Source of the DNA: Amycolatopsis thermophila
GTDB lineage: Bacteria; Actinomycetota; Actinomycetes; Mycobacteriales; Pseudonocardiaceae
Assembly (NCBI RefSeq): GCF_030814215.1
Contig: NZ_JAUSUT010000001.1
Location: 5,208,001-5,272,000 of the forward strand
Direction: 5' to 3'
Length of the DNA: 64,000 bases
A model generated the notes under the pieces. That model saw only the letters and a list, made by a program, of their open reading frames with translations, had not been told where the DNA came from and did no database searches. How positions within the stretch are numbered: the first letter of the stretch is position 1; the number at the start of each line of letters is the position of its first letter. Positions 25,931-34,332 of the stretch are shown here, piece after piece. The position numbers and the translations under genes are program-made.

Positions 25931-26752
25931 GTGAGCAGCAGTCCGGGGTGCGCCCTCGTCACCGGCGGGGCGGGCGGGATCGGCCGGGAGGTCGTCCGCC
26001 GGCTCGCCGAACGCGGACTGCGCGTGATCGTCGCGGACATCGACGCCGGCGCGGCCCGCCGCACCGCGGACGAGGCCGGGGCGTCGGCGGTGGCCTTCGA
26101 CGTCGGTGACCCGGACGCCTGGGCGGAAGCGGACCGCGCGGTCGCGGCCACCGGTCTGCCGCTGGTCGCGCTCGTCCTCAACGCCGGGGTCGCCCTCGGC
26201 GAGGCCGAGGTGCTCGACGTCGATCCGGCCGCCTACCGCCGCGCCTGGTCGGTGAACGTCGACGGCGTCGTGCACGGTCTGCGGGCCCTGGTGCCGCGCC
26301 TGGCCGAGGCGGGCGGGCACGCGGTCGTCACCGCCTCGCTGGCCGGTCTGACCGCGGTCCCGTTCGACCCGGTCTACGCGATGACCAAGCACGCGGTCGT
26401 CGGACTGGTCCGCAGCTACGCGCCGGCGCTGGCCGCCCGCGGCGTCGGCCTGCACGCGGTGTGTCCCGGGCTCGTCGACACCGCGATGCTCGGCGCCGCG
26501 CGGCCCGAGCTGGACCGGCTCGGCTTCCCGCTCGTGGCTGCGTCCGACGTGGCCCGCGCGCTGGTGGCGTGCGCCGTGGGCGACGACCCGCACGAGGTCG
26601 TCGTCGTGCAGCCCGGCCGCGATCCGCTGCCCTACCGCTTCGCCGGCGTGCCCGGCGGCCGCACCGGAACCCCGATGCCCGCCCTGCCGTCCCGGCTGCC
26701 GATCGGCACCCGCCGGTCGCGCCAGAACCCCGTTCCGAGGGAGGAACCATGA
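25931..26752 (+). CDS. Short-chain dehydrogenase/reductase
   Basis: A 273-residue SDR. It has LVTGGAGGIGREVVRRLAERG for the dinucleotide, LNAG, TASLAG with the catalytic serine, YAMTKHA with Tyr and Lys, and the VCPGLVDTAM segment. The C-terminal 35 residues are arginine/proline-rich and go beyond the usual fold. The GTG at 25931 is chosen because GGGAGGA lies just upstream. It overlaps the thiolase start by four bases (ATGA), so the two are translationally coupled. It probably oxidises a hydroxyl group in the pathway that ends in thiolysis. Confidence 0.85.
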   Translation: MSSSPGCALVTGGAGGIGREVVRRLAERGLRVIVADIDAGAARRTADEAGASAVAFDVGDPDAWAEADRAVAATGLPLVALVLNAGVALGEAEVLDVDPAAYRRAWSVNVDGVVHGLRALVPRLAEAGGHAVVTASLAGLTAVPFDPVYAMTKHAVVGLVRSYAPALAARGVGLHAVCPGLVDTAMLGAARPELDRLGFPLVAASDVARALVACAVGDDPHEVVVVQPGRDPLPYRFAGVPGGRTGTPMPALPSRLPIGTRRSRQNPVPREEP

Positions 26753-27930
26753 CACCACCGCGCGACGCGGTCATCGTCGACGTGCTGCGCACCCCGGTCG
26801 GCAAGGGCAAGAAGGGTGGCGCGCTCTCGCACGTCCACCCGGTGCACCTGCTGGCCGACGTCCTCGCCGAACTCGTCCGCCGCAACGACCTCGACCCGGC
26901 CCTGGTCGACGACGTCATCGCCGGCTGCGTCACCAAGGCGGGGGAGCAGGCGATCAACCCCGCCCGCAGCGCCGTGCTGGCCGCCGGTTTCCCGCTCTCG
27001 GTGCCCGCGACCACGGTGGACCGGCAGTGCGGGTCCAGCCAGCAGGCCGTGCACTTCGCCGCTCATGCGATCCAGGCCGGTGCCGCCGACGTGGTGATCG
27101 CCTGCGGTGTCGAGTCGATGTCGCGGGTGCCGATGCACTCCGACGCCCAGGGCGCCGACCACCTCGGGGCGCGGATCGCCGAGCGCTTCCCCGGCGGCGG
27201 TCTCATCGGGCAGGGCCTGTCCGCCGAACTGATCTGCGCGCGCTGGAAGCTGGACCGGGACGAGCTGGACGAGTTCTCCGCGGTCTCGCACCAGCGCGCG
27301 GCGGCCGCGCACGAGGCGTTCGTGCCCGACCTGGCCACGGTCACCGAAGCGCCGGAGCTGAGGGTCGACGAAACCGTGCGGCCCACGACCACGGTCGACA
27401 AGCTCGCCGCTCTGCGGCCGTCCTTCGTCGACGACGCGGCCGCGGCCCGTTTCCCGGAGATCGACTGGAAGATCACGCCGGGCAACTCCTCGCCGCTCAC
27501 CGACGGCGCGGCGGCGGTGCTGATGATGAGCGCGGAGAAGGCCGAACGGCTGGGGCTGACCCCGCGTGCCCGCGTCCACGCCACGGCGGTCGTCGGCGAC
27601 GACCCGATCGTCATGCTCATGGGCGTCGTGCCGGCCACCCGCGCCGTGCTGGAGCGGGCCGGGCTCACCGCCGACGACATCGACCTGTTCGAGGTCAACG
27701 AGGCCTTCGCGCCGGTGCCGCTGGCCTGGATGCACGACCTCGGGGTCGAGCACGAGCGGCTCAACGTGCACGGCGGCGCCATCGCACTGGGGCACCCGCT
27801 GGGCGCCAGCGGCGCCCGGATCATGACGACCCTCGTCGGCGCGCTGGAGCGGCGCGGCGCCCGCTTCGGGCTCCAGACGATGTGCGAGTGGGGCGGCATG
27901 GCCAACGCCACGATCGTCGAGCGGCTCTGA
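26749..27930 (+). CDS. Acetyl-CoA acyltransferase (thiolase)
   Basis: A 393-residue thiolase. DRQCGSSQQAVHFAA contains the acyl-accepting cysteine, VNEAFAPVPLAW the substrate-site segment, GGAIALGHPLGASGAR the catalytic histidine, and TMCEWGGMANA the second cysteine. It would cleave a 3-ketoacyl-CoA into acetyl-CoA (or propionyl-CoA) and a shorter acyl-CoA. It is coupled to the upstream SDR. Members of this subgroup occur in steroid and terpenoid side-chain breakdown as well as fatty-acid oxidation, so the substrate is open. Confidence 0.92.
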   Translation: MTPPRDAVIVDVLRTPVGKGKKGGALSHVHPVHLLADVLAELVRRNDLDPALVDDVIAGCVTKAGEQAINPARSAVLAAGFPLSVPATTVDRQCGSSQQAVHFAAHAIQAGAADVVIACGVESMSRVPMHSDAQGADHLGARIAERFPGGGLIGQGLSAELICARWKLDRDELDEFSAVSHQRAAAAHEAFVPDLATVTEAPELRVDETVRPTTTVDKLAALRPSFVDDAAAARFPEIDWKITPGNSSPLTDGAAAVLMMSAEKAERLGLTPRARVHATAVVGDDPIVMLMGVVPATRAVLERAGLTADDIDLFEVNEAFAPVPLAWMHDLGVEHERLNVHGGAIALGHPLGASGARIMTTLVGALERRGARFGLQTMCEWGGMANATIVERL

Positions 27931-27957
27931 CCGCCGACTTCATCACACCTATCCGTA

Positions 27958-27973
27958 CAGACCGATCGGTACA
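27958..27973. promoter_or_regulatory. TetR-type operator copy (SDR-acyl-CoA dehydrogenase operon)
   Basis: CAGACCGATCGGTACA matches 13 of 16 bases of the recurrent palindrome and ends 8 bp before the ATG at 27982, where a bound repressor would overlap the ribosome-binding region. Confidence 0.6.
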
Positions 27974-27981
27974 GGGAACTC

Positions 27982-28728
27982 ATGGACGCAGACGACACCA
28001 CGACGGGCGACCGGGTCGCCCTGGTCACCGGCGCCTCCCGGGGCATCGGCGCCGGCATCGCGCGACAGCTTCTCGACCGGGGAGTGCGCGTCGCCGGCAC
28101 CTACCGGTCCGGCGGCGAGCTCGTCGAGAAGCTCGGGGCCGCCCATCCCGGCCGGGTCCTCCCGGTCGCCTTCGACCTCGCCGTGCCGCAGACCGCGGCG
28201 GACGTGGTCGAGCAGGTCACCGCGCACTGGGGCCGGCTCGACTCGCTCGTGCTCAACGCCGCGGTGTGGCAGGGCGGCAAGCTCGCCCGGATCGACCTCG
28301 GCGACTGGTGGCGGGTGATCGAGGAGAACCTGCGCAGCACCGCGGCGCTCGTGCGCGCCGCGATCCCGTGGCTGATCCGCGGCGAAAACCCCGGCGTGGT
28401 GCTCATCGGGTCCGCGGTCGGGTCGGTGGGTTTCCCCGGGGACACCGCCTACGCGAGCGTCAAGTCGGCGGCGGTGGGCTTCGCCCGGTCGCTGGCCAAG
28501 GAGCTCGCACCGCAGGGTGTGCGGGTCAACGTGCTCGCGCCCGGCTTCGTCGACACCGACATGACCGCCGCCATCCCGGACGGCTCGCGGCAGAAGATCG
28601 CCGACGCCACCCTGCTCGGCCGGTTCGGCACGGTCGACGAAATCGCCCGCGCCGCGGTGTTCCTGGCCGAGGACGCCACGTTCTGCACGGGCGCGGTACT
28701 CGCCGCCGACGGCGGCTGGACGCTGTGA
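27982..28728 (+). CDS. FabG-like short-chain dehydrogenase
   Basis: A 248-residue SDR with ALVTGASRGIGAGIARQLLD, LNAAVW, IGSAVGSVGFPGDTAYASVKSAA.. (catalytic Ser, Tyr and Lys; split here only to name it) and APGFVDTDMTAAIP, ending GAVLAADGGWTL as in FabG-type 3-oxoacyl reductases. It probably interconverts a 3-oxo and 3-hydroxy acyl group. It sits 17 bp before the acyl-CoA dehydrogenase and shares its transcript. The operator copy directly upstream puts both genes in the TetR regulon. Confidence 0.87.
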   Translation: MDADDTTTGDRVALVTGASRGIGAGIARQLLDRGVRVAGTYRSGGELVEKLGAAHPGRVLPVAFDLAVPQTAADVVEQVTAHWGRLDSLVLNAAVWQGGKLARIDLGDWWRVIEENLRSTAALVRAAIPWLIRGENPGVVLIGSAVGSVGFPGDTAYASVKSAAVGFARSLAKELAPQGVRVNVLAPGFVDTDMTAAIPDGSRQKIADATLLGRFGTVDEIARAAVFLAEDATFCTGAVLAADGGWTL

Positions 28729-28745
28729 ATTTCAAGGAGGACACC

Positions 28746-29909
28746 ATGAACGCTGGCCTGCCCGCCGACGAGTACCAGAAGCTGCGCGACAGCGTCTTCG
28801 CGACCATCTGGGACGAGCTCGACCCGCTCGAGCACCGGATCGAAGACACCGAGAAGATCCCCTACGACATCGTCCTGCCCGCGCTGCGGGCGTGCGGCGC
28901 CTTCGGCCTGATCGTGCCCCAGGAGTACGGCGGCGCCGGCCTGTCGATCGCGCAGTACCTGCCGATCCTCGCCGAGTTCGCCAAGATCCAGGGCGGCATC
29001 CGCGCCATCGTGCACGTGCACAACTCCTTCGCCCACGCGCTGTCCGAAATCGGCAACGCGGAGCAGAAGAAGGAGATCCTGCCCGGCGCGGCGACCGGGG
29101 AGAAGTCGGTGGCCTTCGCCCTCACCGAGCCGGGCAACGGCACCGGCGCCGACCTGTCGACCACGGCGCGCCGCGAGGGTGACGAGTACGTGCTCAACGG
29201 CCGGAAGTGGCTCATCACCAACTCCGACATCGCCTCGCACTTCCTCGTGTTCGCCAAGACGTCGGCGAAGGAGGTCTCGGCGATCATCGTGCCGCGGGAC
29301 ACGCCCGGGTTCACCATCGCGCCGCTGCCCGAGACGATGGGCTGCAAGGGTGCCGAGCACGGCGAACTGACGTTCACCGACGTGCGGGTGCCGGCGTCGA
29401 ACCTGGTGGGCTCCGAAGGTGAGGGTGGCGCGCACCTGGAGCGGGCGCTGGAGATCAGCCGCGTGTTCATCGCCGCGTCGTCGCTCGGCACGGCGTCGCG
29501 TGCGCTGGAGCTGTCGCTGAAGTACTCGCAGGAGCGGGTCACGTTCGGCAAGCCGATCGCCGAGCGCCAGGCGATCCAGCGGTACCTGGCCGAGATGGCG
29601 GCCGACGTGTACGCGTTGCGCGGCATGCTGGCCGACTGTGCCGCCAAGTGGGACGCGGGCAAGCGCATCCCGGCCGAGTCGTCGCTGGTGAAGCAGTTCG
29701 GGCTGGAGGCCGTCGGCCGCGTCACCGACCGCGCGCTGCTGGTGCACGGCGGCATCGGCTACACGCGCAAGTACCCGATCGAACGGCTCTACCGGGACGC
29801 CCGGCTGAACTGGCTGGAGGAGGGCACGCCGACCATCCAGTACATGGTGGCCGCGCGGCAGCTGATCGACGGCTACACCTTCGACGACGCGTTCACCGTG
29901 GCCGGCTGA
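28746..29909 (+). CDS. Acyl-CoA dehydrogenase
   Basis: A 387-residue flavoprotein. It shows the FAD-site motif VAFALTEPGNGTGADLSTTA, WLITNSDIASHF, RVTFGKPIAERQAIQ and the C-terminal GGIGYTRKYPIERLYRDAR. The catalytic base is expected at the glutamate of LEEGTPTIQ. It introduces the 2,3-double bond of an acyl-CoA and passes electrons to ETF. The ATG follows AAGGAGG. A strong terminator lies 13 bp after the stop, which marks the end of the catabolic block. Confidence 0.93.
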   Translation: MNAGLPADEYQKLRDSVFATIWDELDPLEHRIEDTEKIPYDIVLPALRACGAFGLIVPQEYGGAGLSIAQYLPILAEFAKIQGGIRAIVHVHNSFAHALSEIGNAEQKKEILPGAATGEKSVAFALTEPGNGTGADLSTTARREGDEYVLNGRKWLITNSDIASHFLVFAKTSAKEVSAIIVPRDTPGFTIAPLPETMGCKGAEHGELTFTDVRVPASNLVGSEGEGGAHLERALEISRVFIAASSLGTASRALELSLKYSQERVTFGKPIAERQAIQRYLAEMAADVYALRGMLADCAAKWDAGKRIPAESSLVKQFGLEAVGRVTDRALLVHGGIGYTRKYPIERLYRDARLNWLEEGTPTIQYMVAARQLIDGYTFDDAFTVAG

Positions 29910-29921
29910 CGCACCGTCCAC

Positions 29922-29955
29922 AAAGGCCGGGTGCCCGTTCGGGTACCCGGCCTTT
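29922..29955 (+). terminator. Rho-independent-type terminator
   Basis: AAAGGCCGGGT and ACCCGGCCTTT form a perfect 11-bp stem around a short loop, followed by TTTTCG. It starts 13 bp after the acyl-CoA dehydrogenase stop codon. Confidence 0.8.
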
Positions 29956-30004
29956 TCGTGTGGCGGTGCTCTCCCGGGCTGGGCTTCAGGGGCGTGCGGC
30001 GGCT

Positions 30005-30028
30005 ATGTTTGACAGTGCTGTCAAACAT
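30005..30028. promoter_or_regulatory. Perfect 24-bp palindrome upstream of SnoaL-like gene
   Basis: ATGTTTGACAG and CTGTCAAACAT flank a TG centre, a perfect 11-bp inverted repeat 20 bp before the TTG start at 30049. TTGACA inside it could also serve as a -35 element. The TetR gene at 31906 is the nearest candidate binder. Confidence 0.7.
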
Positions 30029-30048
30029 GCTTGATCGAGGAGGTTGTC

Positions 30049-30468
30049 TTGTCTTCGTTGAATTCGGTGGACGTGGTCGAGTCGTTCTGGCGGGACGTGT
30101 GGAACGCGCGCAACCCGGAGGCTGCCGACGACTACGTCGTCGAGGACTTCGTCATCACCAACGCCGGCGAGCGCATCGAAGGGCGCGAGAACTTCAAGGC
30201 CTGGATCGCGGCGTTCCTCCGGCAGATCCACGATTTCGAACTGGAGGTCCTGGAGACGTTCCAGAACCACGACGGCAGCCGGGTCGCCTCGCGGTGGCGC
30301 GTGCACGGCCGGAACAACGGGGTGCTCGGCACCGAGCCGGACGGGCGGCCGATCTCCTTCAGCGGCACCGCGGTGTGGGAAGTGCGCGAGGACGGCAAGC
30401 TGCTGCACAACCACGTGGAGCGCGCGTCGTGGGAACTGTTCCAGCACCTGAACACCGCCTCCGCCTGA
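30049..30468 (+). CDS. SnoaL-like/NTF2-fold protein
   Basis: A 139-residue protein of the polyketide-cyclase-like SnoaL family (VESFWRDVWNARNPEAAD, VEDFVITNAGERIEGRENFK, RVASRWRVHGRNNGVLG). Members are isomerases, hydratases or carriers of small hydrophobic molecules; no reaction can be fixed here. TTG at 30049 is chosen because GAGGAGG lies five bases upstream. The perfect palindrome in front of it implies strong control by a dimeric regulator. It is followed by the ClC-type gene and a TetR gene on the same strand. Confidence 0.8.
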   Translation: MSSLNSVDVVESFWRDVWNARNPEAADDYVVEDFVITNAGERIEGRENFKAWIAAFLRQIHDFELEVLETFQNHDGSRVASRWRVHGRNNGVLGTEPDGRPISFSGTAVWEVREDGKLLHNHVERASWELFQHLNTASA

Positions 30469-30760
30469 CGGCCCGCCGATGAGCGGAAGTCCTCCCGGTG
30501 CGGCCGCCCGGTCCGGTGCGGAGGTGCGGTCCGCCCGGGCGCGCTGGGCATGTCCCGGTGTCCGGTGGGCGACCACGGTCCTGGCCGCGGGCGCCCACCG
30601 TCGATCCTGGCGCAACCGGCGGTGGGGTGCCCGGTCCGCCGGTGCGGCCGGGTTCGTCCGCCGGGCGTCCCGGCGCGAACCACTGCGGCCGGCGGCGGTC
30701 TCCGGTGGCGGACGGTGGGCGCGGTGGCGTTCCCGGTCCCCTGCTCGGCACGACCACCGG

Positions 30761-31891
30761 GTGCTTCCGCCGCACACGCTGCTCCTGGCGGCGATCGCGG
30801 GTGCGCTGGGCGCCGCGGGCGCGGTCGGCCTGATCCGGTCGGTGGCCGTGCTCCGCGGGCTCCTGGCGGGCGCTCCGGCGGTCGTGCTTCTCCTCGCGCC
30901 GGTGGTGGCCGGCCTGTGCTGCGGGCCCCTGGTCGCCGCGCTGGCGACCGGGGCGGGTGGTGTCGTGGCGGTGCGGGATGCGCTCGCCGCGGGCGAGCCG
31001 CTTCCGGCCCGTGCGGCCGCTATCAAGGGAGTGGCGGCCGTCCTCACGCTCGGGTCCGGGGGCTCGGGCGGGAGTGAGGGCCCGATCATCCACCTCGCCG
31101 CCGCACTGGGGTCCGCGCTGGCACCGGCGGCTTCGGTGCGGGCGGTCATGGCCGGGGCGGTGGCGGGTGGCTTCGCCGGGTCGTTCCAGGCTCCGTGGGC
31201 GGGCGTGGCCGTGGTCGCGGAGGTGCTGCTCGCACGGATGTCGTGGGCCGAGGTCGCCGCGGTGGTGGTGGGAGCCACCGCGGGGACCGCGACCGCACGA
31301 GCGCTGCCCTTCGCCCCGCTGCGGCTGCCTTCCGGGACCGCCGGAATGCTCACCGTCCTCCCGGTCGCGCTGCTCGCGGGGCTCGCCGGGGTGGCGCTCG
31401 TCTGGTGTCTGCGGCAGGCGCGGCGAGCCGCCGACGCCGTGTGGCACCGGCCGGAATGGGCGCGTCCGATCGTGGGCGGGCTCCTCGTGGGTGCCGCGGT
31501 GGTCGCGGTACCCGGAGCCGGCGGGATCGGGCAGGACGTGATCGCCGCCGCCGGGACCGCCGGCGCCACGCTCCTCCTCCCGGTGGCCAAGATCGCGGCG
31601 ACGAGCGTCACCCTCGCGGTCGGCGGAGTGGCCGGCACGATCGGCCCGGCGCTGGTCACCGGCGCGACAGTGGGTGCCGCCGTCGCCGGACCGGGAGGTG
31701 CGGCCGTGGGACTGGCCGCCTGCCTGGCGGCCGGCGCCCGCGCCCCGGTGACCGCCGCCGTGCTGGCGGCCGAACTCACCGGCGTCACCGCACTGCCCGC
31801 CGTCCTGCCCGCGGCGGTCCTGGGATGGGCGGTGGGCCTGCTGTGGTGCCCCGGCACCCTCTTCGAGCCCGGTAAGGTGGAGCGGAGCTAG
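30761..31891 (+). CDS. ClC-type chloride channel/antiporter
   Basis: About 376 residues, strongly hydrophobic. ClC signatures are GSGGSGGSEGPIIHLAAALG (the selectivity-filter region), AGGFAGSFQAPWAGVAVVAE and AGARAPVTAAVLAAELTG. It would move chloride or fluoride, perhaps coupled to protons. The frame stays open upstream to an ATG at 30479, but those 94 codons are arginine-rich with weaker third-position GC, so the GTG at 30761 is preferred. No good ribosome binding site marks either start. Confidence 0.7.
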   Translation: MLPPHTLLLAAIAGALGAAGAVGLIRSVAVLRGLLAGAPAVVLLLAPVVAGLCCGPLVAALATGAGGVVAVRDALAAGEPLPARAAAIKGVAAVLTLGSGGSGGSEGPIIHLAAALGSALAPAASVRAVMAGAVAGGFAGSFQAPWAGVAVVAEVLLARMSWAEVAAVVVGATAGTATARALPFAPLRLPSGTAGMLTVLPVALLAGLAGVALVWCLRQARRAADAVWHRPEWARPIVGGLLVGAAVVAVPGAGGIGQDVIAAAGTAGATLLLPVAKIAATSVTLAVGGVAGTIGPALVTGATVGAAVAGPGGAAVGLAACLAAGARAPVTAAVLAAELTGVTALPAVLPAAVLGWAVGLLWCPGTLFEPGKVERS

Positions 31892-31905
31892 CCGGAAGGA
31901 GTTCC

Positions 31906-32484
31906 ATGGCGGGAGTACGCCAGTTCGACGAGCAGACGACTCTCGAGCGCGCTCTCGACATCTTCTCCGAGCGCGGCTTCCGGGCCACGTCGATGCTCGA
32001 CCTCGCCGCGGGCACCGGCGTCCAGCGCGGCTCGCTGTACCACGCCTACGGCGGCAAGGAGGAGATCTTCCTCCGTGCGTTCGCCGAATACGCCGGCCGG
32101 TTCCTCGCCGGCGCCCGCGAGGCGCTGGACCGCCCGGGCACCCGATCCGCCCTGCTGTCCTTTTTCGACTTCTGCGTCGACTCGATCGTCGCCGGCTCGC
32201 CGTCGCGCGGCTGCCTGTCCACCCGCACGGCGATCGAGGCGGCCACCGACTCCGAACGCACCGAAACCGCCGTCCGCGCCTTCCTCGACGAGCTGGAAAC
32301 CGTGGTGCACGACCGGCTGACCGCGATCGACGACGGCGTGCGCCTGACCGTCGAGGCGCGTGCCGCAGCCCGCCTGGTCGTCACCACCACCCGCGGCATC
32401 GCGGTCATGGAACGCGTCGACCACACCCCCGCGGAGCTGCGCGCCATCGCCGAAACCCTGGTGACCGCGCTCGTCGGCCCCTGA
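31906..32484 (+). CDS. TetR-family regulator
   Basis: A 192-residue repressor of the TetR/AcrR type (TTLERALDIFSERGFRATSM, DLAAGTGVQRGSLYHAYGGK). The ligand domain includes SPSRGCLSTRTAIEAA, a segment common in the TetR_C_33-like group. GGAAGGAG precedes the ATG, 14 bp after the ClC gene. It may bind the perfect palindrome at 30005 and control the SnoaL-ClC-TetR unit; this is inferred from position. Confidence 0.87.
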   Translation: MAGVRQFDEQTTLERALDIFSERGFRATSMLDLAAGTGVQRGSLYHAYGGKEEIFLRAFAEYAGRFLAGAREALDRPGTRSALLSFFDFCVDSIVAGSPSRGCLSTRTAIEAATDSERTETAVRAFLDELETVVHDRLTAIDDGVRLTVEARAAARLVVTTTRGIAVMERVDHTPAELRAIAETLVTALVGP

Positions 32485-32500
32485 CCGGGTCCGGGCCGCG

Positions 32501-32992
32501 TCACGACACCCCGTACGCCCCGCGGTGGTACACCAGCGGCGATCGATCCTCATCGCCGCCGTGCAGCTCGCGCACGAGGCCGGTCACGATCGTGTGGTCG
32601 CCGCCGTCGTACTCGGCCGCCAGCTCGCACGAGACCCACCCGCACACCCCGTCCAGGACCGGCACGCCCCGCGGACCCGGCCGCCACGCGGTCCCGGTGA
32701 ACTTGTCGGTCCCCGAACGCGCGAACCGCGCGCTGACGTCCGCCTGGTGCGCGGCCAGGATGTTCACCGCGAACCAGCGCGTCCGGCGCATGCGCGGCCA
32801 GCTCGCCGAGGCCCGCGACGGGCAGAACACCACCAGCGGCGGAGCCAGCGACAACGACGCGAACGACTGGCAGGTGAACCCGGCCGGCCCGTCCGGGGTC
32901 GTCGCGGTGACCACGACGACCCCGGACGCGAACCGGCCCAGCACGTGCCTGATCCGCTCCGGCGTGACCAGGGGCGGTTCCACCCGGGTCAC
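32501..32992 (-). CDS. Flavin reductase (RutF/HpaC-like), partner of the monooxygenase
   Basis: A 163-residue flavin reductase domain protein. It has GRFASGVVVVTATTPDGPAG, FTCQSFASLSLAPPLVVFCP and the late histidine in GGDHTIVTGLVRELH. Such enzymes supply reduced FMN to a partner oxygenase. The GTG start at 32992 overlaps the oxygenase stop codon by four bases (GTGA), so the two are translated as a pair. The partnership is the standard two-component flavin monooxygenase system. Confidence 0.9.
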   Translation of the reverse strand: MTRVEPPLVTPERIRHVLGRFASGVVVVTATTPDGPAGFTCQSFASLSLAPPLVVFCPSRASASWPRMRRTRWFAVNILAAHQADVSARFARSGTDKFTGTAWRPGPRGVPVLDGVCGWVSCELAAEYDGGDHTIVTGLVRELHGGDEDRSPLVYHRGAYGVS

Positions 32993-34128
32993 TGGCGCAG
33001 ACCGTACTTGCGCAGCACCGGCATCACCTCGGACCCGAACTCGCGCAGTTCCCGCACGTAGTCGTGGAACCCGAAGATCGCCCCGGACAGGCCGGCCTCG
33101 CTCAGCTCGGCGAACTGGTCGGCGACCTGTTCCGGTGTGCCCACCAGGCACGGGCCGCCCCAGCTGGTGATGAAGCTTTCCTGGAACTGTGTGATCTGCG
33201 TGCCGAACGACTGGCTCTGGATGCCCAGCGTGTCCATCACGACCTGCGCACCCGGCCAGTCGCCCGCGTCCACGATCGCCCGGTAGGCCGCGCGGGCCTC
33301 GCGTTCGGTCTCCCGGCAGATGACCAGGCAGTAGGTCCACACGTCGATGTCGCGGTCGTAGTCCTCGCGCGCCATCCGCTTGATGTTGCCGACGTAGCCG
33401 CCGATCTGGTCCACCGGCAGGGCGACCAGGTTGACGTCGACGTTGCGCGCCGAGAACCGTTGTCCCGCCGGGGACGCGCCGGCGTTGAGCAGCACGGGCC
33501 GCGGGTCCTGCAGCGGCTTGGGGTAGGCGTGCGCGCCCTTCGAGTGGAAGTACCGGCCGTCGAAATCGAAGTCGCCCGGCTGGTTCCACAGTTCCATCAC
33601 GAAGTCGAGCCACTCCTGCCCGTACGCGTACCGCTCGTCGTGCTCGAGCTGGCGGTTGCCGAACAGTTCCATCTCCGGCGTGAACCAGCCCATCACCAGG
33701 TTCATGCCGAACCGGCCGCCGGAGATGTGGTCGATGGTGGTCGCCATCTTCGCGGCCGCCACCGGGTGGATCACCGGCAGGTGCGTGGTGCAGAAGACGC
33801 CGATGTGCTCGGTGGCCTGCGCGAGACCGGCGGCCCAGGTGTAGGTCTCGTAGCACACGGCGTGGACGTGCGTGTTCCCGCCGAAACCGGTCCACCGTCC
33901 GACCGGGACCATCGCCTCCAGGCCCATCCGGTCGGCCGTGGTGGCGATCTCCAGCTGCTGGTCCCAGGTGACCCGGAAGCCGCTGGGGGCGTCGGTCATC
34001 ACGATCCCGCCGCTGGTGTTCGACGAGAACACCCCGAGCTTCATCTTCTGGTCGTTGAACAGGACGCTCTCACTGGTCTTGCGCGTCTTCCCCAGCAGCC
34101 CGTCGGTCCGGTGCGCGGCAAGCGTCAT
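32989..34128 (-). CDS. Luciferase-like flavin-dependent monooxygenase (RutA-like)
   Basis: A 379-residue group C flavin monooxygenase. KLGVFSSNTSGGIVMTD starts the barrel, and TTIDHISGGRFGMNLVMGWF followed by TPEMELFG matches the RutA/alkanesulfonate/alkane monooxygenase branch. Members oxidise pyrimidines, sulfonates, ketones or cyclic terpenoids with FMNH2 and oxygen. About 28 residues precede the core and end in VLFNDQKM, so a later start is possible, but GAGGAGG supports 34128. With the flavin reductase and a divergent lactonase it suggests Baeyer-Villiger-type chemistry; that is inference. Confidence 0.88.
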   Translation of the reverse strand: MTLAAHRTDGLLGKTRKTSESVLFNDQKMKLGVFSSNTSGGIVMTDAPSGFRVTWDQQLEIATTADRMGLEAMVPVGRWTGFGGNTHVHAVCYETYTWAAGLAQATEHIGVFCTTHLPVIHPVAAAKMATTIDHISGGRFGMNLVMGWFTPEMELFGNRQLEHDERYAYGQEWLDFVMELWNQPGDFDFDGRYFHSKGAHAYPKPLQDPRPVLLNAGASPAGQRFSARNVDVNLVALPVDQIGGYVGNIKRMAREDYDRDIDVWTYCLVICRETEREARAAYRAIVDAGDWPGAQVVMDTLGIQSQSFGTQITQFQESFITSWGGPCLVGTPEQVADQFAELSEAGLSGAIFGFHDYVRELREFGSEVMPVLRKYGLRQ

Positions 34129-34187
34129 CGCTTCCTCCTCGGTTCGTGGTCGGCTGTCCCCACTGTGCCGGGAGCGGCCGGCCGCGC

Positions 34188-34215
34188 ACTATCCCGAAGC
34201 CGACCGCGACTATCC
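34188..34215. promoter_or_regulatory. ACTATCC direct repeats in the oxygenase promoter
   Basis: ACTATCC occurs at 34188-34194 and 34209-34215, 21 bp apart, within a longer similarity (CACTATCCC, then GACCGCGACTATCCCG) to the DNA between the AraC genes (5777-5803). This is the expected geometry of an AraC-type activator site about 60 bp upstream of the oxygenase start. Confidence 0.6.
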
Positions 34216-34332
34216 CGTTTGGACGCACTCCGGAACGAACGGTCCACGCTGCTTGTCGCCACCTGAGTTGCGATGCTATACCTGGGCTCGCCCGGCCGTT
34301 CCGGACCGGATGTTCGCGAGATCGGATTCCCC

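Noticed and set aside
30479-30760. N-terminal extension of the ClC-type protein
   Set aside because: The codons are arginine-rich with weaker third-position GC, and no ribosome binding site or family homology supports them, so a later start is preferred.
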